A stretch of 64,000 nucleotides of DNA from Brevundimonas sp. M20 (lineage in GTDB: Bacteria; Pseudomonadota; Alphaproteobacteria; Caulobacterales; Caulobacteraceae). The notes under the pieces are model-generated. The model was not told the origin of the DNA. It saw only the letters and a list, made by a program, of their open reading frames with translations, and made no database searches. The DNA lies in assembly GCF_006547065.1 (NCBI RefSeq), contig NZ_CP041243.1:1317001-1381000 (forward strand), in the 5' to 3' direction. Positions 1 to 8,093 of this stretch are shown here, piece by piece. Both the position numbers and the translations under genes were made by a program. The first letter of the stretch is position 1. Every line of letters begins with the position of its first letter.

Positions 1-209
1 ATGCCGGGCACCATCACGAGGGCGGCATGGACGCCAGGCCGGGCGGCGAGTCGCACTTCAATCTTGTGATCGTCTCGTCCGCCTTCGAAGGACAGGGTCG
101 CGTGCAGCGTCAGCGGGCCGTGAATGGACTGCTGCGTGAGGAACTGGCCGGACCTGTGCACGCCCTGTCGATCAAGGCGCTGACGCCGGCTGAGGCCGCC
201 GCAGCCTGA
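1..209 (+). CDS. BolA family protein (3' part)
   Basis: The reading frame is open from the first base of the window, so the start codon lies upstream. The visible 68 or so residues contain a His-rich stretch followed by SHFNLVIVSSAFEGQ and then QRQRAVNGLLREEL, which is the usual second half of a BolA domain ending in a helix. BolA proteins partner monothiol glutaredoxins in Fe–S and redox control or act as DNA-binding regulators. Which role applies here cannot be read from this fragment. The stop is TGA at 207–209. The next gene starts about 105 bases downstream on the same strand. Confidence 0.8.
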   Translation, partial: AGHHHEGGMDARPGGESHFNLVIVSSAFEGQGRVQRQRAVNGLLREELAGPVHALSIKALTPAEAAAA

Positions 210-314
210 GGTCAGCGAACAAAGGTTGTCATATAAGCGTCAGCGTTCACTTCGTCTTAGGGGGTTCCACGTAGCGTCCGCGCCGGGTTGTGCAATCGCG
301 TGGCGGGGCAGGGC

Positions 315-2126
315 ATGGTTGAATCAGACGGCATCGGCAAACCCGCGGGGGAACCCGACGCCGGCGAGGCCGCACAGGCCCTGCGCGCCATCCTGCAAAC
401 GCAGTATCTGCGCTATCTGATCATCGCCAGCTGGGCGGTCGGCCTGCTGGCCACCGTGGGCTGGACCGCCGCGACGCTGTGGTTCGTGGGCACCCTGGCA
501 GCCGGCGCCATCCGTGGCGCCGTGGAGAAGCGCATCAGCCAGCGCGTGGGCGCGGGCTGGGGCATGGTCTTCCCCGCCGTCGCCACCGCCACCACCGCCG
601 CCTGGGCCGTCGCGCCTCTGCTGGCCTGGTTCTCCGGCGCCACCTTTGGTCCGTCGCTGGGGATGACTCTTCTGGTCGCCGGCTATGTGCTGGTCTTCGC
701 GCAGCTTCGCAGCTCGCCGCGTCAGGCCATTGTGATTTCGTCGCCCTATGGCGTGGCCGCGCTGATCATCGCCGCCAGCCTGTGGGGCAAGCCGGAGTTC
801 TGGCAATTCCTGGCGGTGGTGCCGTTCACCGCCGCCGGTCTGTTCGTTCTGGTCACCATGACCATGCTGCGCGAGGAGCGTATCCGCGCCTTCCAGGAGC
901 ATCAGGCCCATCTGATCGAGGAACTGGAGTCGGCCCGCGACAAGGCGAACGCCGCCAACGACGCCAAGTCGAACTTCCTGGGTGTCATCTCGCACGAGCT
1001 GCGCACGCCGATGAACGGCGTGCTGGGCGCGGCCCAACTGCTGAGTGCGACCCGGTTGGAGCAGACCCAGCGGGAGTATCTGTCGATCATCCGCAACTCG
1101 GGCGACAACCTGCTGAGCCTTTTGAACGACATCCTCGACATGACCAAGATCGAGGCGGGCAAGATGACCTTCGAGGTCGTCGATGTGGACGTCGACGATC
1201 TGGACAAGCGCGTCATCGGCCCGTTCCAGGCCCAGGCCGAGGCCAAGGGACTGGACTTCGTCGCCGTGCGTGACGGCGAAATTCCGGCGACCGTGCGCGG
1301 CGATCCGCTGCGCGTCTGCCAGGTGATCCACAACCTGCTGTCCAACGCCGTCAAGTTCACCGATGGGGGCCAGATCACCTACACCGTCCGTGGCGAGCGT
1401 CTGGACGACAAGCGGGTGCGTTTCGACTTCATCGTGCGGGATTCGGGCGCCGGCATCGCGCCGGAGGATCTGGAGCGTCTGTTCCAGCCCTTCACCCAGG
1501 TGGACGCCTCCTCGACGCGCCGGTTCGGCGGCACGGGGCTGGGGCTGACCATTTCGCGCCGGATGGCCAACATCATGGGCGGCGACATCACCGTCGATTC
1601 GATGGTCGGTGAAGGCTCGGTCTTCACCTTCAGCGTCGAGGCCGAGGTGGTGCGCTGGGAGCATGAGCAGGCGGCCGAGGCCATCATCGCCGAGGTTGAG
1701 GGCGGCCAGCTGCTGAACGTGCTGGTGGTCGAGGACCACCCGGTGAACCGGATGATCCTGGAAGCCTGGATGTCGTCGGCGGGCCATACCTCGGCGACCG
1801 CCGAGAATGGCCAGGTCGCCATCGAGGCGGCGGGCGAGCAGCGCTTCGACCTGATCATCATGGATGTGAACATGCCGGTGATGGACGGCCTGACCGCCAC
1901 CCGCGCCATCCGCGCCGGGGGCGGTCCGAACTGCGAGACGCCGGTGGTGGTGCTGTCGGCTTCGGCGCGCACGGAAGATCATCAGGCGGGGCTGGACGCG
2001 GGCGCGGACGCCTACCTGAACAAGCCTATCGACTTCGCGGCGTTGGCGATGGTCATGAACCGCGTCGGCGCCGGCCGGGCAGGGATTCAGGCCCTGTCGG
2101 CCATTCAGGAAGCGCAAGCGGCCTGA
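315..2126 (+). CDS. membrane-bound hybrid sensor histidine kinase/response regulator
   Basis: This is a 603-residue signalling protein. The N-terminal ~190 residues hold several hydrophobic segments that form a membrane input module with no recognisable PAS or CHASE domain. A short coiled coil follows, then a HisKA phosphoacceptor motif (SHELRTP, His about 227), an HATPase domain with N, G1 (DSGAGI) and G2 (GGTGLGL) boxes, and a C-terminal receiver domain with the phospho-Asp in IIMDVNMP (about 517) and the conserved Lys in NKP. No output domain follows, so it probably passes phosphate to a separate phosphotransfer protein. I prefer the ATG at 315, which has a GGGGCAGGG-type ribosome site just upstream. 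An in-frame TTG at 288 would add nine residues. Ligand unknown. Confidence 0.9.
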   Translation: MVESDGIGKPAGEPDAGEAAQALRAILQTQYLRYLIIASWAVGLLATVGWTAATLWFVGTLAAGAIRGAVEKRISQRVGAGWGMVFPAVATATTAAWAVAPLLAWFSGATFGPSLGMTLLVAGYVLVFAQLRSSPRQAIVISSPYGVAALIIAASLWGKPEFWQFLAVVPFTAAGLFVLVTMTMLREERIRAFQEHQAHLIEELESARDKANAANDAKSNFLGVISHELRTPMNGVLGAAQLLSATRLEQTQREYLSIIRNSGDNLLSLLNDILDMTKIEAGKMTFEVVDVDVDDLDKRVIGPFQAQAEAKGLDFVAVRDGEIPATVRGDPLRVCQVIHNLLSNAVKFTDGGQITYTVRGERLDDKRVRFDFIVRDSGAGIAPEDLERLFQPFTQVDASSTRRFGGTGLGLTISRRMANIMGGDITVDSMVGEGSVFTFSVEAEVVRWEHEQAAEAIIAEVEGGQLLNVLVVEDHPVNRMILEAWMSSAGHTSATAENGQVAIEAAGEQRFDLIIMDVNMPVMDGLTATRAIRAGGGPNCETPVVVLSASARTEDHQAGLDAGADAYLNKPIDFAALAMVMNRVGAGRAGIQALSAIQEAQAA

Positions 2127-2292
2127 GCGGTTCACGTAACCGCCGCGTAACAGCCCTGAAACACTGAGGTCAGGAACCCGGCGCTGCGCTGAACGTCGGG
2201 TGATCCACCTCATTCAGGTCGGGCTCAAGGGGCGCGGTCCATTGTGTGGGCAAGTCGGGAGGTTCCCGGCTCTCAACACAGGAGACTGATCC

Positions 2293-2736
2293 ATGAAGAA
2301 GATTCTGACCGCCGCGATCGCCGCGACCCTGGCTCTGGGTTCGGTCGGCATGGCGTCCGCCGCCGAGGCGCAGACGCGTGGCAATGACCGGTACGAGCAG
2401 CGTCAGGATCGCCGCGATGATCGTCGCGACGACCGGGCCGACCGCCGCGAACAGCGTCAGGACCAGCGCGCCTACGCCCGCTGGCAGCGTTCCGAGCACC
2501 GCTATAACGCGGGACGCTATACGCCGCCCCGCGGCTTCCAGACCCGCACCTGGGCCTATGGCCAGCGGATGCCCGCCAGCTACCGGTCCAGCAGCTACGT
2601 CGTGCGGAACTACAGCGCCTACGGCCTGCGCCGGCCGCCCTCGGGCTACCAGTATGTCCGTAGCGGCAATGATGTGGTCCTGACCGCCGTCGCGACCGGC
2701 CTGATCACCGCGGTGATCGCGGGTCTGTTCAACTAA
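2293..2736 (+). CDS. RcnB-like periplasmic protein
   Basis: The product is 147 residues with a clear signal peptide (MKKILTAAIAATLALG…, cleavage near the AEAQ site). A very charged Arg/Asp/Gln-rich segment follows (about residues 32–62), then a Tyr/Arg-rich core, and a hydrophobic glycine-containing C-terminus (VVLTAVATGLITAVIAGLF). This architecture matches the RcnB family, periplasmic proteins linked in E. coli to nickel/cobalt homeostasis. In alphaproteobacteria such proteins occur in many copies with unknown roles, so the metal link is only a family inference. It starts about 166 bases after the kinase gene with an AGGAGA ribosome site, and an intrinsic terminator follows. Confidence 0.75.
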   Translation: MKKILTAAIAATLALGSVGMASAAEAQTRGNDRYEQRQDRRDDRRDDRADRREQRQDQRAYARWQRSEHRYNAGRYTPPRGFQTRTWAYGQRMPASYRSSSYVVRNYSAYGLRRPPSGYQYVRSGNDVVLTAVATGLITAVIAGLFN

Positions 2737-2760
2737 GGTCCGGTATGAGAGTGGGACCGA

Positions 2761-2791
2761 CGCCCCGGAGGGAACGCCCTCCGGGGCGTTT
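2761..2791 (+). terminator. intrinsic terminator after the RcnB-like gene
   Basis: An 11-bp perfect GC-rich stem (CGCCCCGGAGG at 2761–2771 pairing with 2778–2788) closes a short loop and is followed by TTT. It lies 24 bases after the RcnB-like stop codon and separates it from the MscS gene. Confidence 0.8.
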
Positions 2792-2862
2792 CCGTGTCCG
2801 AAAGCCCGACTGAATCCGGTCTTCGGGGTTCCAATCCGGGGCTCGTGCGTTAGACCCGCCCC

Positions 2863-3840
2863 ATGTCCAATCTCGTTGCTCCCCTGAACGAGGCCGTCGC
2901 CGCGGGCCAGAAGGCCGCCGCCGTCGACGCCGCCATGATCGCCAAGCTGACCGATATGGCCGGCGACTTCGCGATCAACCTGTCCATCGCCGTGATCATC
3001 CTGATCGTCACGGTCTTCGTGTCGAAGTGGGCGGCCGGCGTGACGCGTCGAGCCCTGTCGCGGGTTCGGGGGTTCCGTCACGACCCGACGGTTCTGAGTT
3101 TCGCCGTGCAGGTCGTGCGGGTCGTGATCTTCATCGTCGGCTTCATCGCCGTTCTGCAGCGGCTGGGCGTGCAGACCACCTCGATCATCGCTGTGCTGGG
3201 CGCGGCCTCACTGGCGGTCGGTCTGGCGCTGCAGGGGACGCTGTCGAACGTGGCGGCGGGGGTGATGCTGCTGATCCTGCGGCCTTATCGGGTTGGCGAT
3301 GTCGTGGACATCGGCGGCCGGGCCGGGACCGTGCAGCGGCTGGATCTGTTCCTGACCCAGATGGCGGACGCCAACAACGTCAAGATCGTGGTGCCGAACT
3401 CCAAGGTCTTTGGCGACACCATCCTGAACCTGTCCGGCCAGCGGACACGCCGCATGGAGCTGAAGATCGGCGTCGGCTACGGCGACAATCTGAACACCGC
3501 GCGCGAGGCACTCATCAGCGCCGCCGAGGCGCATGATCTGGTGCTTTCTGATCCGGCGCCCTGGTGTGGTGTGACGGCCCTGCTCGACAGTTCGGTCGAG
3601 ATGACGCTGCAGGCGTGGACCAGATCCGAGGACTACTGGCAGACCAAGGCCGATGTGCTGCAGGCCGCCAAGGAGGCGCTGGACGCCGCCGATATCGAAA
3701 TTCCGTTCCCGCATCAGGTCGCCGTGCCTTATGGCGAGGACGACCAGCCGGAAGCGCCCCGGGCTCCGAAGGCTCGCAAGGGACCGGGCGGCGAGGCGTC
3801 GCCGTCCACCGGCCCGACCGATACCGCCAGCGAGGGATAG
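2863..3840 (+). CDS. small-conductance mechanosensitive channel (MscS family)
   Basis: This 325-residue protein has three predicted membrane helices (about 35–56, 77–98 and 104–138). The third is the Gly/Ala-rich pore helix typical of MscS, ending in LRPYRVGD. The beta domain follows (VVDIGGRAGTVQRLDLFLT, VPNSKVFGDTILNLS) and then the mixed alpha/beta C-terminal domain. The last ~35 residues are a Pro/Lys-rich tail. The channel would open under membrane tension and release osmolytes during hypo-osmotic shock. The GTG start of the aldolase-like gene is only three bases past this stop, so the two are probably co-translated. Confidence 0.92.
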   Translation: MSNLVAPLNEAVAAGQKAAAVDAAMIAKLTDMAGDFAINLSIAVIILIVTVFVSKWAAGVTRRALSRVRGFRHDPTVLSFAVQVVRVVIFIVGFIAVLQRLGVQTTSIIAVLGAASLAVGLALQGTLSNVAAGVMLLILRPYRVGDVVDIGGRAGTVQRLDLFLTQMADANNVKIVVPNSKVFGDTILNLSGQRTRRMELKIGVGYGDNLNTAREALISAAEAHDLVLSDPAPWCGVTALLDSSVEMTLQAWTRSEDYWQTKADVLQAAKEALDAADIEIPFPHQVAVPYGEDDQPEAPRAPKARKGPGGEASPSTGPTDTASEG

Positions 3841-3843
3841 GCC

Positions 3844-4857
3844 GTGCGTTACGATTTCGGGTCCGACAACACCGCCGGCATGGCGCCCTCGGCGCTGCAA
3901 GGGTTGATCGCGGCCAATGACGGCTATGCCCGCGCCTATGGTTCGGACGACGTCACCGCCCGGGCGGCCGACCAGATTCGCCAGCGGCTGGATGCCGATG
4001 CCGAGGTTCGCTTCGTCTTTTCCGGTACTGCGGCGAACTCCATCGCCCTGTCGATGCTGGCCTGGCCGCATGAGGCGGTGCTGGCCCACCATGCGGCGCA
4101 CATCTGCACCGACGAGACCGGGGCGCCCGGGTTCTTCGGTCAGGGCGTCGGCCTGATCGGCCTGCCGGGCTTTTCGGGCAAGATCGACCTGCTCTCGCTG
4201 CAGGCCGCGCTGGAAGAGCCGGAAGTCGGCCACCGTCAGCCTCCGGCGGCGCTGAGCGTGACCCAGTCCACCGAGTACGGCACGGTCTATACCGAAGAAG
4301 AGCTGCGCCACCTGATCGAGCCGGTGAAAGCCAAGGGGTACGGCGTGCACATGGACGGCGCGCGTCTGGCCAACGCGGCGGCGGCGGGGTTCGATCTGAC
4401 CCAGATCGCGCGGCTGGGCGTGGACATTCTGGTGTTCGGCGGCGCCAAGGCCGGTGCGAACTGCACCGAGGCCATCGTGATGTTCGACAAGTCGCTGGCG
4501 CGGCGTATCGACAATCGCCTGAAACAGGCGGGACAGGTGGCGTCCAAGGGTCGGTTCCTGGCCGCGCCGTTGCTGGGACTTCTGGAAAGCGGAGATTGGG
4601 AGAGCGGCGCGGCCCACGCCAATCTGATGGCGCAACGGCTGGCCGCCGGGATCGAGATGAGCACGCCGTTCGTGCTGGCTCACCCGGTCGAGGCCAACGC
4701 GGTCTTCGTGCGGATGCCGCCCGAGGCGCATGAGCGGCTGAATGCGCTGGGCTGGGCCTGCTACCGCTTCGATGACGGCTCGGTCCGCTTCGTCTGTTCA
4801 TGGGCGACGAAGGAAGAGACCGTCGACGCAGTGCTGAAGGCCATGCGCGGCCTTTAA
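3844..4857 (+). CDS. threonine aldolase-like PLP enzyme (beta-eliminating lyase family)
   Basis: This 337-residue fold-type I PLP enzyme starts at GTG 3844, three bases after the MscS stop. Family signatures are DFGSDNTAG near the N-terminus, FSGTAANSIAL (phosphate-binding loop, ~59–69), the aspartate motif HMDGARLANA (169–178), and the Schiff-base lysine in FGGAKAGANC (Lys202). The length is normal for low-specificity L-threonine aldolases, which cleave threonine or allo-threonine to glycine and acetaldehyde. The sequence around the lysine differs from the common SLSKG form, so substrate preference (for example phenylserine or other beta-hydroxy amino acids) is open. Coupling to a mechanosensitive channel gene gives no functional hint. 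Confidence 0.85.
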   Translation: MRYDFGSDNTAGMAPSALQGLIAANDGYARAYGSDDVTARAADQIRQRLDADAEVRFVFSGTAANSIALSMLAWPHEAVLAHHAAHICTDETGAPGFFGQGVGLIGLPGFSGKIDLLSLQAALEEPEVGHRQPPAALSVTQSTEYGTVYTEEELRHLIEPVKAKGYGVHMDGARLANAAAAGFDLTQIARLGVDILVFGGAKAGANCTEAIVMFDKSLARRIDNRLKQAGQVASKGRFLAAPLLGLLESGDWESGAAHANLMAQRLAAGIEMSTPFVLAHPVEANAVFVRMPPEAHERLNALGWACYRFDDGSVRFVCSWATKEETVDAVLKAMRGL

Positions 4858-4958
4858 GTCCGCTCTGGCGCCAGACTGCTGACAGGAACAGGACAAGGGG
4901 GTGGCAGTTAGACCTTTGCCGTCCCATGTTCGGGTGCAACGGCGGGGAGCCTGTCCGC

Positions 4959-7118
4959 ATGAATGTTCATTCGCCTGTCGGTTCGACCGTTGAGGACGAT
5001 ATCGCCCTGTTCCGCCGGGTGCGGGGGGCGATGCCGGAACTGGCGAAGGGCCTGTCGGCGGAGGACCTTTCGGCCCAGTCCATGCCGGACTGCAGCCCCG
5101 GTAAATGGCATCTGGCGCACACCAGTTGGTTCTTCGAGGCGCTGATCCTGTCGCGCGAGCCGGATTACCGATCTGTGGACCCGCGTTGGCAGGTTCTGTT
5201 CAACAGCTATTATGAGGCCTTGGGCGAACGGGTGGCGCGTCCGGAGCGGGGGATGATGACCCGGCCGTCGCTGGATGAGGTGCTGGCCTATCGTCGCGAG
5301 ATCGACCGGCGAATGATCCGCTGGCTGGGGCAGGGCGAGATGGACGCCCACAGCGGGTATCTGTTCACCCTCGGTCTGAACCACGACCAGCAACATCAGG
5401 AGCTGTTCCTGATGGACATACTGAACCTGATGTCGCGCTCGCCTCTTGATCCGGCAGCCTATGAGACCGAGCCGCGTGCGACAGAGATTGAACCTGCGCG
5501 GGGCGGGGAGACGGCGTTCGCGGGTGGTCTGGTCGAGATCGGCCACGGCGGCGAGGGCTTCGCCTTCGACAACGAGGGTCCGCGTCACAAGGTGTGGCTG
5601 GAGCCGTTCGCCCTATCGAACGATCTGGTCAGCAACGGCGACTGGCTGCGGTTCATGGCCGACGACGGTTATGCGCGGCCCGAGCTATGGCTGGCCGACG
5701 GCTGGGCGACGGTGAAGGCCGAGGGCTGGGATGCGCCCCTGTATTGGCGCAGGGACGCTGAGGGCTGGAGCACCATGACGCTGACGGGGCGGGCGCCGGT
5801 CGATTCGGCGGCTCCGGTGCGGCATGTCAGCCTGTATGAAGCCGACGCCTATGCCCGCTGGGCCGGAAAGCGGCTGCCCACCGAGGCGGAATGGGAGCAC
5901 GCGGCGCGGACGCGGCCGGAGGCCCTGACCAATGTCTTCGGGGAGGTCTGGCAATGGACCGCGTCGGCCTATGCGCCCTATCCGGGCTTCCGGCCCACCG
6001 AAGGGACGGCTTCGGAGTACAATGGAAAGTTCATGGTCAATCAGGCGGTGCTTCGGGGCGGATGTTTCGCAACGCCGCAGGGGCATGAGCGGGTCAGTTA
6101 TCGCAATTTCTTCTACCCGCACCAGCGCTGGGCCTTCGCCGGACTCAGGCTGGCGTCGGATGCCAATGTTACGTTGGCCGGCGGCGACGATGAGCACGCG
6201 GCCTTCCGCGAGGAGTTGATCGCCGGCTTGTCCCAGTCGCCGAAGCGGACGTCGCCGAAGTGGTTCTACGACGCGGCGGGGTCGGACCTGTTCGAGGACA
6301 TCACCCGCCTGCCGGAATACTACCCGACCCGGCAGGAGGCCGCGCTCTTGCGCGCCGTCGCCCCGGAATGGGCGCCGCTGTTCGGACCGGGCGCGACGAT
6401 GGTCGAGTTCGGATCCGGCGCGAGCGAGAAGACCCGGATCGTGCTGGACGCCGCGCCGGACCTCGCGGCCTATGTGCCGGTTGATATCAGTCCCGATGCG
6501 CTGGAGGCTGCGGCGACGCGCATCCGCGACGCCTACCCCGGGCTGGAGGTGGTCCCCGTGGTCGGGGACTTCCTGTCGCTGGACCAACTGCCTGAAAGCG
6601 TGGGGCAGGGGATGGGACGCAAGGTCGGCTTCTTTCCCGGCTCAACCATCGGCAATCTGACGCCGGATGAGGCGGTGGCTTTCCTGAAGGGAGCGCGACG
6701 GCTTCTGGGCGAGGACGCCCTGTTCGTGCTGGGTGTCGATCTGGTGAAGGACCCTGCGGTGCTGATCGCCGCCTATGACGACGCACAGGGCGTGACCGCG
6801 GCGTTCAACCGCAACCTGCTGGTCCGCGCCAATCGCGAACTGGGCGCGGACTTCGATCCCGAGGCCTTCGCCCATCTGGCGGTTTGGGATGACGCGACTG
6901 CGCGAATGGAGATGCACCTGCAGGCGACCCGCCCGATGACGGTGACCATCGACGGGCGGCGGATCGCCTTTGCGCGCGGGGAGACCATCCACACCGAGAA
7001 CTCACGCAAATTCACCGAGCAGTCGTTGCGCGATCTGGCGACGGCGTCCGGCTGGCGCGTCGCGGCGTTCCGCGAAGGCCCTGCGCCGTCGGTCGCCCTG
7101 GCCCTGCTGGAAGCCTGA
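4959..7118 (+). CDS. egtB/egtD: EgtB–EgtD fusion: ergothioneine sulfoxide synthase and histidine N-alpha-methyltransferase
   Basis: One uninterrupted 719-residue frame carries two ergothioneine enzymes. Residues ~1–400 are EgtB: a DinB-like helical domain with the iron-binding histidines in KWHLAH (His51) and NHDQQHQEL (His142, His146), then an FGE-sulfatase-type domain (GNxPxH-like region, WEHAART, RGGCF, GLRLA). Residues ~410–719 are EgtD: KWFYDAAGSDLFEDI, LPEYYPTR, the SAM-binding VEFGSGASEKT and FPGSTIGNL. EgtD trimethylates histidine to hercynine, and EgtB joins hercynine to a thiol donor with oxygen. The start at 4959 has GGGGAG upstream; an ATG at 4926 is possible. There is no internal Met at the junction (about nt 6187), so separate translation of EgtD would need an unusual start. 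Confidence 0.9.
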   Translation: MNVHSPVGSTVEDDIALFRRVRGAMPELAKGLSAEDLSAQSMPDCSPGKWHLAHTSWFFEALILSREPDYRSVDPRWQVLFNSYYEALGERVARPERGMMTRPSLDEVLAYRREIDRRMIRWLGQGEMDAHSGYLFTLGLNHDQQHQELFLMDILNLMSRSPLDPAAYETEPRATEIEPARGGETAFAGGLVEIGHGGEGFAFDNEGPRHKVWLEPFALSNDLVSNGDWLRFMADDGYARPELWLADGWATVKAEGWDAPLYWRRDAEGWSTMTLTGRAPVDSAAPVRHVSLYEADAYARWAGKRLPTEAEWEHAARTRPEALTNVFGEVWQWTASAYAPYPGFRPTEGTASEYNGKFMVNQAVLRGGCFATPQGHERVSYRNFFYPHQRWAFAGLRLASDANVTLAGGDDEHAAFREELIAGLSQSPKRTSPKWFYDAAGSDLFEDITRLPEYYPTRQEAALLRAVAPEWAPLFGPGATMVEFGSGASEKTRIVLDAAPDLAAYVPVDISPDALEAAATRIRDAYPGLEVVPVVGDFLSLDQLPESVGQGMGRKVGFFPGSTIGNLTPDEAVAFLKGARRLLGEDALFVLGVDLVKDPAVLIAAYDDAQGVTAAFNRNLLVRANRELGADFDPEAFAHLAVWDDATARMEMHLQATRPMTVTIDGRRIAFARGETIHTENSRKFTEQSLRDLATASGWRVAAFREGPAPSVALALLEA

Positions 7119-7125
7119 AACGCAA

Positions 7126-7149
7126 AAGGCGACGCGGAAGCGTCGCCTT
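7126..7149. terminator. bidirectional intrinsic terminator
   Basis: A perfect 10-bp stem (AAGGCGACGC at 7126–7135 with 7140–7149) and a GGAA loop lie between two convergent genes, egtB/egtD and the KGG protein gene. The AAAA before the left arm supplies a T-tract on the minus strand, so it can serve both genes and may be stronger for the minus-strand one. Confidence 0.75.
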
Positions 7150-7177
7150 CTGCTCGAAGTCACTCCGGGGTGGGCGG

Positions 7178-7399
7178 TTACTCCGCCTCGGCGCCCTTCT
7201 GGTTACGCGACCCATGGGAGGCTTCGCCGCCCTTGCGCCCGGCCTGTGCGGCGAGGCTGCGGTCCTGCGAGAAGCTGCGCTTTTCACTGGGTACGCTGGC
7301 GCCGCCCTTGCGGGCGATCTCACGCTGGCGCTCCGGGTCCATCGAGGCAAAACCCCGTTTGGAGACGCCGGAGGCTCGGGTAGGCTGACCTTGAGCCAT
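7178..7399 (-). CDS. KGG-motif stress protein
   Basis: This is a 73-residue hydrophilic protein with repeated KGG-type motifs: GFASMDPERQREIARKGGASV and SLAAQAGRKGGEAS. These are the signature of the stress-induced KGG family (related to fungal Con-10 and Bacillus GsiB). Such proteins are general-stress or desiccation-induced and lack a known enzymatic role. The start ATG is preceded by an AAAGGAACC ribosome site. A GGAAC-N16-GGTT element at 7465–7441 upstream resembles a promoter for the alphaproteobacterial general-stress sigma factor EcfG. Confidence 0.88.
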   Translation of the reverse strand: MAQGQPTRASGVSKRGFASMDPERQREIARKGGASVPSEKRSFSQDRSLAAQAGRKGGEASHGSRNQKGAEAE

Positions 7400-7440
7400 C
7401 GGTGGTTCCTTTCATGACGACGGTGGCGGTTGCAGAAATG

Positions 7441-7465
7441 AACCCCCCGAAGTGAGTCCGGTTCC
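7441..7465 (-). promoter_or_regulatory. EcfG-like promoter of the KGG gene
   Basis: On the minus strand GGAAC (7465–7461) is followed after 16 bases by GGTT (7444–7441), about 42 bases before the KGG start codon. EcfG promoters are generally GGAAC-N16/17-CGTT. The -35 is exact and the -10 has one mismatch, so this is a plausible but unproven site. Confidence 0.45.
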
Positions 7466-7494
7466 GGCGCTTCGGTCACGGAAATGCGAACGAA

Positions 7495-7674
7495 TCACAG
7501 GTCTTCCGGGCTCTCCGGGGCGCTGTAGGGGCGAGAGTCGCCGGGTTTTCCGCCGCCGGGCTCTTGCTGCGGCGCCTCTTCCGGCGTCGACCCGGGATTG
7601 ATGTCCGGGCCCGGAGGATCGGGGGGAAGAATTTCAGGTTCGCCGGTCGGGCTGTCGGGTTCGATGTAGGTCAT
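7495..7674 (-). CDS. small acidic proline-rich protein, 59 residues
   Basis: This short frame encodes a 59-residue protein beginning MTYIEPDSPTGEPEILPPDP and ending in YSAPESPEDL. It is very rich in Pro, Glu, Asp and Gly, with no hydrophobic core and almost no basic residues, so it is probably disordered. A good ribosome site (AGGAGACGACC) directly precedes the ATG, and the gene lies head-to-tail before the KGG stress protein gene on the same strand. I do not recognise a family. The clean ribosome site, biased amino-acid content and location between two stress-type genes argue that it is real. Confidence 0.6.
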   Translation of the reverse strand: MTYIEPDSPTGEPEILPPDPPGPDINPGSTPEEAPQQEPGGGKPGDSRPYSAPESPEDL

Positions 7675-7735
7675 GGTCGTCTCCTGTTCTGATCAACGCG
7701 GGCGGGCAGCGGGCGTTTCATCTCGATCCGCGCGT

Positions 7736-7760
7736 GGAACCGGCCGGGAGAGGGCGGATT
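7736..7760 (+). promoter_or_regulatory. possible EcfG-like promoter of the ElaB/DUF883-like gene
   Basis: GGAAC at 7736–7740 is followed after 16 bases by GATT at 7757–7760, about 39 bases before the ATG at 7799. The -35 box and the following CGG match the element upstream of the KGG gene (both read GGAACCGG). The -10 is weak. General-stress control of the neighbouring genes is an inference. Confidence 0.35.
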
Positions 7761-7798
7761 GAGGGGTTGAGTTTCCTCCCAAGCCACGGAGCCTTCCA

Positions 7799-8089
7799 AT
7801 GACCGAGACCTACACGGGCCAAACCATCGCTGATGATATTGAGGACGCGGTCGATACCCCGGCCACGCGCCTTGACCGCGAGGCGGACGCGATCCTGCAA
7901 CGTGACGAGATGCGATCTTTCGGCGTGCGCCCCATTCGCAAGGCCATCCGGGAAGATGCGCGGGCCGTCGGCGACTGGGGACGCAGCCGCGCGGGCAAGC
8001 TGCGTCACACTGTCGAAGAAGAACCGGTGCGCTACGCCCTCTATGCGCTGGGGATTGGCGTTCTGATCGGGCTGCTGGCGGCGCGGTAG
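7799..8089 (+). CDS. ElaB/YqjD/DUF883-like membrane-anchored protein
   Basis: The 96-residue product is mostly charged and helical, with a single C-terminal membrane segment (EEEPVRYALYALGIGVLIGLLAAR). This is the layout of the ElaB/YqjD (DUF883) family. Members of that family are stationary-phase inner-membrane proteins, and some bind ribosomes in E. coli. Sequence similarity is strongest in the tail, so family assignment rests mainly on architecture. The ATG is preceded by a GGAGCC ribosome site. A GGAAC element upstream and the adjacent KGG gene suggest stress induction. Confidence 0.65.
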   Translation: MTETYTGQTIADDIEDAVDTPATRLDREADAILQRDEMRSFGVRPIRKAIREDARAVGDWGRSRAGKLRHTVEEEPVRYALYALGIGVLIGLLAAR

Positions 8090-8093
8090 GCGG

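Noticed and set aside
324..2213. Minus-strand frame of about 630 codons opposite the histidine kinase
   Set aside because: No domain or ribosome site, and composition typical of antisense frames in GC-rich DNA.
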